In this document: in pieces, positions 35,651 through 45,320 of the stretch
How positions within the stretch are numbered: the stretch's first letter is position 1
Layout: every line of letters starts with the position of its first letter
Source of the DNA: Atherinomorus stipes
Lineage: Eukaryota; Chordata; Actinopteri; Atheriniformes; Atherinidae
Direction: 5' to 3'
Length of the DNA: 64,000 nucleotides
Assembly: GCA_023101725.1 (NCBI GenBank)
Contig: JALJCO010010161.1
Coordinates: 186,001-250,000, forward strand
The notes under the pieces: generated by a model
What the model was told of the DNA's origin: nothing
The model's input: only the letters and a program-made list of their open reading frames with translations
Database searches by the model: none
Made by a program: the position numbers and the translations under genes

Positions 35651-36170
35651 CTGCTGTACACACGTTTATTCTGCCGTAAACATGTTTATTCCTGCTGTAA
35701 ACATGTTTATTTCTGTCGTAAACATGTTTATATCTGCTGTAAACATGTTTATTTCTGCCGTAAACATGTTTATTCTGCTGTAAACATGTTTATTTCTGCC
35801 GTAAACATGTTTATTCTGCCGTTAACATGTTTATTTCTGCCGTAAACATGTTTATTCTGCTGTAAACATGTTTATTTCTGCTGTAAACATGTTTATTCTG
35901 CTGTAAACATGTTTATTTCTGCTGTAAACATGTTTATTCTGCTGTAAACATGTTTATATCTGCCGTAAACATGTTTATTTCTGCTGTAAACATGTTTATT
36001 CTGCCATAAACATGTTTAGATCTGCCATAAACATGTTTATTGCTGCTGTAAACATGTTTATTCTGCCATAAACATGTTTATTGCTGCTGTAAACATGTTT
36101 ATTTCTGCCGTAAACATGTTTATTTCTGCCGTACACATGTTTATTCTGCTGTAAACATGCATTTCTGCTG
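35651..36170. repeat. 25-unit minisatellite with palindromic core
   Basis: About 25 tandem units of 20 or 21 bp follow the form ctgcYgtaaacatgtttatt with an optional extra t (Y = c or t). Each unit contains taaacatgttta, a perfect 12-bp palindrome; 21 units keep the inner decamer aaacatgttt exactly. Variants (gttaacatg, gtacacatg, ccataaac, gtttaga) are scattered, and the first and last units are degraded. The open frame of 72 codons across the start (repeated KHVYFC/NMFI) only reflects the repeat. Average spacing is close to two turns of the helix. Confidence 0.97.
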
Positions 36171-36401
36171 TGAAGTTGCCCTTTTTGACATGGGAGTCTA
36201 CAGGGATTTGTTCTGTTTTGCAGCCCCCCCCCCCCAGCGCGTGAGGAGGGAGCTACGGTTTTTGGCTAACAGGAGGTGCTTCATTTTTCCTGCCAGAGGT
36301 TGCTGCTTGGTTGACCACCACGCTGCCAGCTGAAGCCTAATCATCCGTGCCATAATTATCCGATGTGGGGGACTTACCCGGTTGCTTAGCTGGTCCAGCA
36401 G

Positions 36402-36443
36402 GGGTCTGAAACTGGTCCAGAAACTGGTCCAGAAACTGGTCCA
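36402..36443. repeat. 12-bp tandem repeat (gaaactggtcca)
   Basis: Three units of gaaactggtcca, with the last running into the left arm of the hairpin element at 36435-36585. Confidence 0.85.
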
Positions 36444-36585
36444 GAAAGGACCGTGTGGCTGCAGGTTTTCATTCCAACTACGCAGTAGCACACCAGACTC
36501 CACTCGTCTCATCAAGTCTTCAGGTTAAGACTGGACTCTGCTTGGTGGGAATGAAAACCTGCAGCCACACGACCCTTTCTGGGAC
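36435..36585. mobile_element. Hairpin MITE (gaaaacctgcagccacac)
   Basis: The left arm, ccagaaaggaccgtgtggct followed by gcaggttttcattcc, is inverted at the right as ggaatgaaaacctgcagcca followed by cacgaccctttctgg. The loop is about 75 bp. It is a miniature element with no coding capacity, in a style common in teleosts. Confidence 0.75.
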
Positions 36586-36684
36586 CATTTTTACTCTGCT
36601 GTAAATCAGGATATTCCTTTTTTTTATGGGGGGGGGGGGGGTGGGGGTAGCTTCTGTCAAAACTCCTTTTTTCTTTTTTGTATA

Positions 36685-37124
36685 CAGTCATCCTCAAAAT
36701 TATTCAAACCTTCCAATTAAAGAAAAGACTAAATTCACAAAAGTAATTCAAACAACAAAAAGCTAAAGAAACAAATAAAAAAACATTTACAAAAATATAA
36801 TTTAGTGAAATAGTATGCTGCTTTTAAATTGTGTTTGAAAAAATTATCTTAAAAAAAAAACAAACTGTCCCAGACACATCAGAGCATCTTTCCCATGAAC
36901 ATGGACCAACATACCTGTCAACAGGTGCAGACGTCTGATTGGACGTTACAGAAACACCTGATTGTTTACTTTTTTCTTTTTTATGTGTTTGTTTTTAATA
37001 TTTCTTTTTAACCACAATTCAGAATCAATGTCATGATTTTCATAGAATTTTTATTTATTATTATTTTAATAATTTTATTTTTCCATCTTTGATATGAGGG
37101 TATGAATAATTTTGGTGACAGCTG
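36685..37124 (-). mobile_element. Tc1-like MITE, complete copy (e), 440 bp
   Basis: The ends are cagtcatcctcaaaattatt and, inverted, gaataattttggtgacagctg. TA lies directly outside both (36683-36684 and 37125-37126). Inside, in order, are the tttagtgaaata arm, gtcccagacacatcagagca, tcaacaggtgcagacgtctg and the second arm. This copy defines the family, which has about nine members in the window. It encodes nothing. Confidence 0.85.
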
Positions 37125-37164
37125 TATATATTATTTATGTAATTTGTGATTAGTATTTTATCTG

Positions 37165-37255
37165 TCGGCAGTGTTTTATATGTGCAGCACTTTGGTCAAA
37201 TGCAGTTTTTTTCTTTTTTGTGCAAGTGCTTTATAAATAAAGTTGGATTGTATCT
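37165..37255 (+). repeat. L2-type LINE 3' tail fragment
   Basis: The words gcagcactttggtcaaatgc and gtgctttataaataaagttg have the order of the L2 3' ends at 18690-19035 and 50720-51791. Only the last 90 bp remain. Confidence 0.6.
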
Positions 37256-37289
37256 CTAAGCTGCCCCGGCAGACGTCCGGCTGAAACTA

Positions 37290-39340
37290 TGGTAATAATA
37301 AACTCTGCAGGTGCTTTGACATCCCCCCCATGGACAGCTCTCTACAGTATGTCACTGACACACACAAGATTATTGTTTTCTGGACAAAATCAGAAGAATT
37401 TGCCAGCGATTTTTCTTTTAATCTTCCATATCATGTCAAAAGTGAGATTTCTGCTTCTGACTGAGGTCATGGTGGGAGGTGCTGCTACTGTGCATGGATG
37501 CCTCCTGTGCAGACACAGATGGAGCTCAAAAGCTGCAGCTGCTGCTCTGCTGACTCGCTGCTCATGCTACGCCCTTTATGAAGTCACGGCTTTAGTCACG
37601 CGTGCACACACGCACACGCACTAACGCTGCAGTAATATTACCAAGACAACAGACATGGTGACAATTAATCTCCTCTGTGTCTCCCTGTCAAACAAATTTC
37701 CCCGAAGACTGCTGTGCTGAATTGGTTTTCTTTCCCCCAAACGGATAACTGCATTTAAAATAATAAATTATCACTTAAAACAATTAAAGATATCAAGTCA
37801 TCAGACAGACACAGACTCCAGCTTCTTTTTCCCTTGAACACTTCCACTAACTCCGCAGAAGGTGATTGCTTTCCCGTCTCACAGCAACGCCAGCAAATGG
37901 CTCTTTGGGACATTTTGATTTAACCGGGGCTGTTTTCTGCGGCCAACCAATTTCTGCGCTCGTGGAATAAAAAGTCTTGAGGGCGAAATTACAACTGGCA
38001 ATGGGAAGGAAAATGTTGGCATTGAGATGAAAAATGAGGCGTAATCTCGCTCATTCTTCTTACGGAGGGTCGTCCACGAAGCCGGAGCGAGTACAGTATT
38101 TCCCCTGATGGAAGTCTAAATGATATTCCACTCCCACAAACAAGTATTTTCCTCTCCGTCCCCGTCCTGCGTCGGACCCCGTAATGAGTGAAAGAAAAAA
38201 AAAGAAGAAATCCACAAGTTTATGGTGATTATTCTGAAAAGGCCATTACTATAACGCCATCGTCTTAACCCTCCTCTCATGGGATGGAAGTGCTGGCAGA
38301 TAAGACGGGGCAGGGCCGGTGATTGACGACATTTGCGGTGGCATGGCTCGATTAATTCCACACACTAAATCTTAATTAACTCAGCATAACCACACAGATG
38401 ATTGGTGTGCCGATGGGATTTTGGTCAGCGGGGATGACTGCTTGAAGTAGATGTGCTCATTCAATATTCATTATCTCTCTGTCCTATTTTCTCACGGGGC
38501 AGAGCAGGTCTTTCCTGAGATCAAGATATCCTCCTCACAGCTTCAAATGCATAAAGAGTTCAATATCAACCCCTCATGTTAAATTAATTCAATCAAAAGG
38601 GTGCGCCATTTTAAAAATTAATCAGGCATGAAATATATTTTGCCCCAGTTGATTTAGACACATTTAAAGAAGGTTTAACGTTCTCTTTGAATCAAACATG
38701 AAATAAACACATTCATTTAGTGGTGTGAAAACTGCTTTTGACGAGTCAATTTGTTTTTTCTTCCCTCTGTGATTTCATCGACGTGTCTGCGGTGAATGGC
38801 ATGACGGGGCCGAGAACGCGCCGGCCGGCCTTCCTTTCTCAGCTGACTGTAAGAATGACAAGTAAAAGATGCTCTGAGGATGGATTTATTATCCTTATCA
38901 GAAGCCAAAGAGAAGCCAAATATAAGCCGTTCGTCTGCTCTCGCCCCTTTCGGCACAAAGCCTTGGGGAGTTGCATTAAGACAGCTAAAATGTGCTGTTT
39001 GAAAGTGTGTTGAAAGGATGTGACACAGTGTTGCACAAACCCACAATGAAATCATCCAGAGTGCAGCACAGTCGGCTCTTTTTCAAACCTGCTCTTGTTT
39101 TCATCATCACACCAACTCTGGTGGACTGAACACAGAAAAAGAAATGTTGAGCTGGCATTGTTCTGTTTGTTTATGGGGTTGAAAACGACATAAATCATGT
39201 TTGCTCACAGATAAATATGAACTGTAGGTATTTATTTTAATTCTCTATTTATTTTTACTTATTTTTTAAAAGAACAACACAATAATAGACAGCTGTATGT
39301 TTTTTATTGTAGTTCTTGTACCATCCATCCATCCATCCAT
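37290..39340. other. Repeat-poor noncoding stretch; candidate conserved block
   Basis: About 1.9 kb without element ends or repeats, apart from a ccat run at 39322-39340. It has homeodomain-like TAATTA/TTAATT words (for example near 38371 and 38582) and balanced composition. It resembles unique regulatory-type DNA, but conservation cannot be judged from one sequence. Confidence 0.4.
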
Positions 39341-39443
39341 CTAAAGTCGTCCTCAAAATTTACATTAAAGGTACATTACGTAAAAAATCTAAGGTCAATG
39401 GCAGAAAATTGTGATATATTATTCAAAACTGTGTTTATATTTA

Positions 39444-40448
39444 GGCACTTTTGGACTGTAGGAATTTTTCTGGAGTTCCTAGAACCTATTTGGGAACCGG
39501 GCCGCCCGTTTTGGCACATTTGGACATATAGGAACTAGGAACCTCGGACCTCAGTTCCTAGAACCTCTTTAGCTCCTACTCTGAGGCTGGATCTTTTCGT
39601 GGTTCCATAGGAACTGAAATACGTAGGTGTTTGGTGATTGGTAGAACTGGTAAGCCCCGCCCCTTGCGTGAGCTCCGCTTCTTCCAGCCGCCATATTTAA
39701 AATGTCCCACAGCAGTTTACCTGTTTGCCGAGATCGTAATAACAACAAGAACTATTACGATAGGAGTGTACCAATTCACTATTAAATCCATCACAGTGGA
39801 ACACGTCCCCAATTCAGAACTATTATGAAGTATTTTCATATTAATTTAATAACCAAACACAGCTGCAGAGTAGCAGTAGAATCTGCGGCTGCCGCCCGGA
39901 CACTTTAATGGACGGACCCCCCAAACTTCAACAAAAGGTAAACAAGGGAAAGCTGGTAAGCTAGCTTTGTAACAGCTTTTAATAAAAGAGGTGAGAAACC
40001 TCAGTTTTGTATCAGATGATCTGGGGCATAAATGTCTCTGTCTCAACGATTGTGTCACACATGGTCCCTAATGTCCTCCCTCATGTGTGAACACATGCTG
40101 AAGGTAAATGGACTGTACTTATAAAGCGCTTTTCCAGTCATACTAACCGCTCAAAGCGCTTTACACTACATATCACATCCACCCAGTCACACACACATTC
40201 ATACCCCGATAGGCACATCGGGAGGCAACTTGGGGTTCAGTGTCTTGCCCAAGGACACTTCGGCATGTAGTCTGGGGAAGCCTGGAATCGATCCCACAAC
40301 CCTCCGGTTGAAAGACGACTGCTCTTCCACCTGAGCTACAGCCGCCCTGTAGTGAAGGTAGTGAAGGTGAAGGTAGTTCTGATAACTAAACTCAGGAGGC
40401 GTAGTTACAGGAACTGCCTTCTTAGAACCTCTCTGTCTGAATGCGCCT
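39444..40448. mobile_element. Insertion in element A (ggaactaggaacc type)
   Basis: Sequence absent from the short copy of element A starts at about ggcacttttggactgtagg and ends near tctgtctgaatgcgcc. Flanking words tatattta and tatatcta differ by one base and may be an 8-bp duplication. The body has several agttcctagaacct words near the left and ccttcttagaacctct near the right. It also carries the repeat 40101-40347. The superfamily is likely hAT, but this is uncertain. Confidence 0.5.
40101..40347 (-). repeat. Widespread percomorph repeat (aatggactgtacttataaag)
   Basis: It starts aaggtaaatggactgtactt and ends gagctacagccgccc. It includes cttgcccaaggacacttcgg and ggaatcgatcccacaaccct, the latter like a tRNA-derived B box in reverse. 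This order is a familiar repeat of acanthomorph genomes. A related but different piece is at 60057-60260. It lies inside 39444-40448, the third nesting level below the MITE. Confidence 0.7.
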
Positions 40449-40811
40449 GTTTATATCTACTTGCTGGGGGGTGCACATATGGAGGCTGCCATATTTTTCC
40501 CACCATTTTTACTACGGTGACCCTGAATGGACAAAACAATGTGTGTAAAGTGAGAAACCTCTGAATTTTAAAACTGCTGTGGCAGCTTTGTTTAATCGGA
40601 GTTAAAGCACTGTGTGGGATCAGTAATGCCTCAAAGCAGTTCCTCATAATCCAGTCATAGCTCCACATGAGACCACTGATCCACTCACACATGAAAACAG
40701 CTTCATGTCTGGGAGAATTTTGGCCACAAACGGCCACCGTACATTCACAACAGTGCTGGAATATGAAGTCATTTGGAAGAAACCCATCTTTACCACTAGA
40801 TGTCAGTAATT

Positions 40812-41690
40812 GACCTATGGCTAAACCACGCCCCCAAACGCGATGAGCCAATCACAGTGCGCACAGCTATCCCATACACTCGGACATTCTCTGCTTGAAC
40901 GTCCATTGAAATGCATTGAAGTTAGTCCGTTTTTGTTCGTTTTCATGTGTTCTTTTTAGTTTAAAATGGTCAAACGTGTGCATGGGGTACATGCAACTCC
41001 GACACTTGGTATCCTGAGAGGCTGGGTGACAGGGCGTATTTTTTTTTGCCTTTTACCAAGTCACATCAAGCCAAAGTTATGCAGCAGACCACAACATCAA
41101 CTGAACGTGGATAAAATGAACAAGGATGTCTGCATCTGTTCTGAGGTAAGGCAACATCGTATTCGAGGCAACATGTTGTCACTTTGCTTGAAAGAAATAT
41201 GAAGCTACCTTCCCTAACGTTAGTTTAAGTTGGCTAACGCTAGCTAAACATGCTAGTTTTGGTACGTGGTAACGGTACATAAGACGCTGTCGTGTAGTAA
41301 CGTGGATAACGACACGCCTCTGGCTTCCAAGCTGCAGCCAGACTGCTCCGCTTCCGTGGCTGTTTGATCAGTTTTTGTCAGATGATCACTTTTTGGCACA
41401 ACAACAGCAGCCGTGCAGCAGTTTGGGCAAGAAACTGAGGGAGCGACACGAGTCACATTCAGAGATTCACAGGCTGATTTCTACTCCCAGTTTAAGACTT
41501 CTGAACAATTTCTTTTTGTTTGTTTGTATTGTTTTTATGTTTTTTAATTTATCTTGTCATGATCTCTCTGTCTGATCACGCGTCTGTTGTCCGTGTTGAC
41601 AGCTGTCATCTCCCGAGATGTCACATAGCGCCTGTCACCGAATGTTTGTTTGTCCGAGTGAGTGGAGGGGGCGTGGCTTAGCCATAGGTC
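40812..41690. mobile_element. TIR element carrying a THAP exon, AATT flanks
   Basis: The ends gacctatggctaaaccacgc and, inverted, gcgtggcttagccataggtc are nearly perfect TIRs of at least 20 bp. AATT lies outside both (40808-40811 and 41691-41694), whereas the short copy of element A has a single caattctta at this site. A decayed THAP-domain exon sits inside. The superfamily is not resolved by the 4-bp TSD. Confidence 0.75.
40966..41143 (+). pseudogene. THAP-domain exon, frameshifted, with splice donor
   Basis: The frame starts MVKR, then after a one-base shift reads CAWGTCNSDTWYPERLGDR. In the first frame it resumes CSRPQHQLNVDKMNKDVCICSE, directly followed by gtaagg. The C-x4-C spacing after the start, the RP-HQLNVDK-NKD block and the CSE preceding a splice junction are characteristic of the zinc-binding THAP domain, found in THAP proteins and in P-element and Kolobok-type transposases. 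THAP is a DNA-binding module of about 80-90 residues, and the C-terminal part would lie on the next exon. The frameshift makes it non-functional. Its place inside a TIR element suggests transposase origin or capture. Confidence 0.7.
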
Positions 41691-42051
41691 AATTCTTACA
41701 TACTGTACCTTTAAAGATGAAAAAAAATCTGCTTTCAGTGAAATGAGTTGAAATTGACAAAAGCAATAATACAAGAAAATTCTATGAAATTCATGACATT
41801 GATTCTGAATTGTGGTTGAAAAGAAATATTAAAAACAAACACGCAAAAAAAAATAGAAGAAAATAAGTTTGACGAGGCTCCTAAGCCAAAACATTGTTGA
41901 GCAACTCTGAGTTAAAGGAGCCCTATCATGAAAAATGGACTTTTAAGAGCTTTTCAGCATGTCAGTGTGTTATTTCCTTATCAAGAAATGATTTAAATCG
42001 TTATTTTTCTTCATTCGTGCATATTTGAGTAATCTACATGAATATTTAAAC

Positions 42052-42605
42052 TAGGGATGCACCGAAAATTCGGCCACCAAAAGTTTTCGGCCAAAAATGA
42101 CCCAAAAGTGTATTTTCGGTTTTCGGCCGAAAGACATAAATCACCGAAACAACACAGCCGAAACTTGTGATGATGCAACAAACAGCTCATCCAGCACGCA
42201 ACTTATGAACTTTGTGTTTTTATGTGAAAATATATTTAATTTCACTGTCTTTCAGCAGCCAGTCAGTTATAAGCCTGTATATTATTATTATTTGTTGTAA
42301 TAGTCCTACAGAAAAAAAATGTAAAAGGCATTATGTAATGTACACAAGTGGAGTCAAACTAAATATTTTATTTTGAATTTTAATCTATAGTGTACATTCT
42401 GTAATGTCAGGGGTAAATAAATATTTTGATACTTTTGTACTTGATTTGTTGCAATGATTGATTTTAGTGAAGTTAGTACACATCGTAGCTAAAAGTGCTA
42501 CAGTTCTAATAATTGACATTTTTTTCGGTGTTCGGTTTTCGGCCTTGGTTTGTTCATTTTTTGTTTTCGGTTTCGGTCAAGTATTTTCATTTCGGTGCAT
42601 CCCTA
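42052..42605. mobile_element. hAT element (TAGGGATGCACCGAAA) with perfect TSD
   Basis: The ends are tagggatgcaccgaaaattc and, inverted, ttcatttcggtgcatcccta. The octamer atttaaac is duplicated exactly (42044-42051 and 42606-42613). Subterminal sequence is rich in ttcggttttcggcc words in both orientations. At 554 bp and without a transposase frame, it is non-autonomous. Confidence 0.92.
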
Positions 42606-42937
42606 ATTTAAACCAAGCGCTACCTCCCTGCAAACGGCTGACTACCCACCCCGTTACGTATGAACGTGGCACCAATCACGAAAGTCCAAATGCGCATGCT
42701 CAGTATCGTAGCAAGACGCCCTCTGTTGAACAGAAACTCAGAGAATCCTATACACACTCTCTGAGGAAGAAACGAACACCTGCAGGAAGATTTCCTCAGA
42801 GACAAGCAGCCATCAGCTAACAGACGTTTGATCCAGATTCAGGAGAATTTTCTTCCTTTTTTTCCCTTTTTTTTTAAGCTCTAGAGGACAGCAAGTTGGG
42901 AAAATGCAGTTACGTTCAGCGTGGTTCTGTTCAGCAT

Positions 42938-43065
42938 GGGAGTTTATTTGTTTTACTGGATGAATCGACTTGCCAGAAGTGGTCGGATTTTAACTTCAGG
43001 AGCAGAAAAAAACCTCAACTTTGTGTGTGAACTTCACTCCTGACAACTTCATGAATCTCGGGCAG
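42938..43065 (+). pseudogene. THAP-domain C-terminal-half exon remnant
   Basis: The frame read through about 42960-43030 contains SGRILTSGAEKNLNFVCE. After a small frame change it gives HFTPDNFMNLGQ. The order C-E-x-HF-TPD-F-N is the C-terminal half of a THAP domain, where the last zinc ligands C and H lie. It is the part expected to follow the exon ending CICSE at 41143, but here it lies in a different element (B). The reading needs a frameshift and is a decayed copy. Confidence is moderate because the motif is short. Confidence 0.45.
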
Positions 43066-44343
43066 TAAAGTGTTTTTTTTCTCTGGGATTACTTCTGAAA
43101 CCTGACGCAGTTCCTGCTATAAAAACGCGCATGGACAGACAACAACACTGGTGAGTCAACACATCTCTCAGCTCAATGCTAACTGTTAGCCTATGATTTG
43201 TTCGCTAATTTACTTACTTGTCAGGGGTCTCTGTGGTACTTCTGTGGTACTTCTGTGGTACTGCGTGTACTTCAAACTCCATATCAGACTCTGGGTCGAG
43301 CGCATACAGCTCCATAACAGGCTGGTCTGTTTTATCCCGTCGATCGGTTTAATTATCCATCAATGTTTACTACAAACATCCACATGAGAGCTGCCGGTGC
43401 TACAGACAATTCTGTGACCCTTCAGAATAAGTGTCTCTTCCGGGGCGACGTCATGAAATGGGCGTAAAACATGCTGCAATTGGTTGAGAGCTTCATGGTT
43501 CAGGACAGTCAGCCATCTTACTTCCGTGTTGGAAATTAGATGCATCGAAAAACTAATATTTAACACCAAATTAGTTTCTATAGTAACGATGGGAACATAT
43601 CTAGCTTATAAATGCCTATATTTGACCTTTGGAACATTTGAAAAGCTGATACAGCTCCATAATCACTGCAATCAGCTGCTTTCTGTAATGTTTAATAATA
43701 CTTCTGCACCTGTTCACAAGTATTTTGGCCCATTGTTCATGGACAAGGTGCTTTAATTTGACTGGTAGTTTTGTTTGTGTTTGAAAATAATAATCTGAAA
43801 GCTATTTCACTAAATTACATTTTTGAAAATTATTTGTTTCTTTAGTTTTCCTGTTATTTGAATTTTTATTGTGAATGTATCTGCTTTCTTCAAGTTTCTC
43901 CTTTTGTGCACCATCCTCTCATGCATGCATGGAAATAACCCCCACTACATCAGCAAATTGGTGTGCAAACATGTGCATGCAGAATATCTTCCTGAAGCGG
44001 TGCCATGAATATGCTTAAACTCAGATTTTGTGAGGCAGGTGCCTCTCTGAGTAAGGACAGCTCATATTTTGTTAAAGGATTGTTGGTAAAACATGGCAGG
44101 AGCTTTGAGAACTGATTGAAAAAGCTGTGAATTCACAAAGTCCCGCTGGAACAGCTCCGATAGAAATGCAGCTAAACAGACGAGCATGCGGCTGCGTGTC
44201 AGCACTGCTCTGACTTCAGCAGTCGTGCTGTTATTTCAGGTTATAACACTGACTGCAAATATCACTACGATGCTGCCGGGTGATGCTCAAGGTTCTTAAT
44301 CACGTCCTGTCCTGTACTAAAACATAGCTGTAAGTGGTAAACT

Positions 44344-44790
44344 TCACTCAGCCATTGTTGCCCTCTCTTCTGCCTCAACCTGCAACCGTGCAAGGCGAAC
44401 CTTAAGCCTAGCATCCTGGCTACAACTCTGGCAATCCATAGACAAAGGTTCAAGATGCAATGGGGACGCAAGGACCTCCCTCTCTACTGCGTTTGCAGAA
44501 GATGAGGCTGACGGGGCATCTTCACCCTTCACATGCTGGTCTGTAACAGGAGCAACATTTTCTGTGGCAGAAAGAACACAAACGGCAGAACCGGAAGCAG
44601 AGGAACCAGAATCCTTAAACACCTGCAGTTCAACCAATTGTTCCACCAGGATTGCCTTTATTTCACCCTTTGGAGCACTTTTGGACACAGGGACATCGTA
44701 ACTTGCTGCGATGCGCAATAAGTCATCCTTACGGCAGACCTCAAGTGTGTCCAGCCTGAGGTTGTCAAGGAACCGCTGGAAAAAGGCCAT
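44344..44790 (-). pseudogene. Gag N-terminus of an LTR retrotransposon, partial
   Basis: A 148-codon minus-strand frame starts MAFFQRFLDNLRLDTLE. It has CRKDDLLRIAASYDV and IKAILVEQLVELQVF, a SAP-like block common to the start of fish Ty3/gypsy-type gag proteins. It is followed by a Ser/Ala-rich linker and a charged segment, ARLKVRLARLQVEAEER. Gag packages element RNA in cytoplasmic particles. I chose the methionine at 44790 because the conserved block begins there and the ORF upstream is leader. The stop at 44344 cuts the coiled-coil region short, and no nucleocapsid, protease or polymerase follows. The 5' LTR and primer site lie immediately upstream at the expected distance. Confidence 0.65.
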
Positions 44791-44867
44791 TTCTGCAATA
44801 ACAACAAGTGACAAATCGCAATCATGCATCTATTCCGAGGTTGCCAGCGGCACAAGGAAGATTTTAG

Positions 44868-44885
44868 ATCCCGGACGAGCCCCCA
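44868..44885 (-). promoter_or_regulatory. Primer-binding site, complementary to tRNA-Pro
   Basis: The minus strand reads TGGGGGCTCGTCCGGGAT, 18 bases identical to the proline-tRNA primer-binding sequence used by gammaretroviruses and some other LTR elements. It begins two bases after the LTR end (...GTAACA-AG). It lies about 80 bp upstream of the gag start. Confidence 0.9.
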
Positions 44886-45320
44886 CTTGTTACAGCCCAC
44901 AAGGGGGTGTAACATGTCAACAACCAGGGAATGAAGACAACATGACTTAAAATGGTTGAAACTGATTTACTGACTGGTCTGGAGGGAAAAAAAAAGGTAT
45001 CATCTGCTTTTACCTGTGGGGGAGGAAGGGGCAGATGGTTGTGCCAAACAAATGAAATGAACATAAAACAACTCCTAACTAACCACTTAAAGCTAAAGGT
45101 CAAATCAAACAACAAAAGACCGAACTATCTAAAAAGTGGTATATCAGAACATACAAAGGGTGGTGCAGACCACTACAGCTAGTGAGCTAGACAATAAACA
45201 AAACTATGGGCAAGAATGTAGAGGGTACCGCAAATAACTATCCACACAACCTCCCCACCACATACCTGATGTTGGCAGCATCCAAACTCAGTCACCGAGA
45301 CCAAACAGAACAGAGTACAA

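Larger units (their letters stand above)
39369..41710. mobile_element. TTAA element A, long copy with nested inserts
   Basis: The ends aggtacattacgtaaa and, inverted, cttacatactgtacct have TTAA outside (39365-39368 and 41711-41714). The backbone matches the 588-bp copy at 26408-26995. The extra length is two insertions: about 39444-40448 and 40812-41690. The backbone itself has no transposase. Confidence 0.85.
41916..43658. mobile_element. TTAA element B (aggagccctatcatg), 1.7 kb
   Basis: The left end, aggagccctatcatg, follows TTAA (41912-41915). The right end, about gctgatacagctcc, is a worn inverted form and is followed by ataa and then the resumed MITE sequence. Interruption of the MITE at exactly this point supports the boundaries. 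It contains the hAT 42052-42605 and a THAP-like segment at 42938-43065. Confidence 0.6.
39344..43895 (+). mobile_element. Tc1-like MITE copy (f/g) split by two TTAA elements
   Basis: The left end (aagtcgtcctcaaaattta) is at 39344. The family sequence resumes at 41711 (aaatctgctttcagtgaaat ... ggctcctaagccaaaacatt) and again at 43659 (tcactgcaatcagctgcttt ... cttctgcacctgttcac ... aaggtgctttaatttg). The three pieces are in the correct order and direction of one MITE copy. The intervening blocks, 39369-41710 and 41916-43658, each start with TTAA-AGG. The right end is badly worn. Confidence 0.7.

Noticed and set aside
35627..35845. 72-codon frame with repeated KHVYFC, possible Cys-repeat peptide
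   Set aside because: It reads through the minisatellite and changes frame with each 20/21-bp unit.
35651..36170. CRISPR-like array
   Set aside because: Units are contiguous and nearly identical with no unique spacers, and the genome is eukaryotic. It is a minisatellite.
40405..40851. 148-codon minus-strand frame
   Set aside because: It spans TTAA element A sequence that is open by chance. The homologous part at 26408-26995 is not open in the same way.
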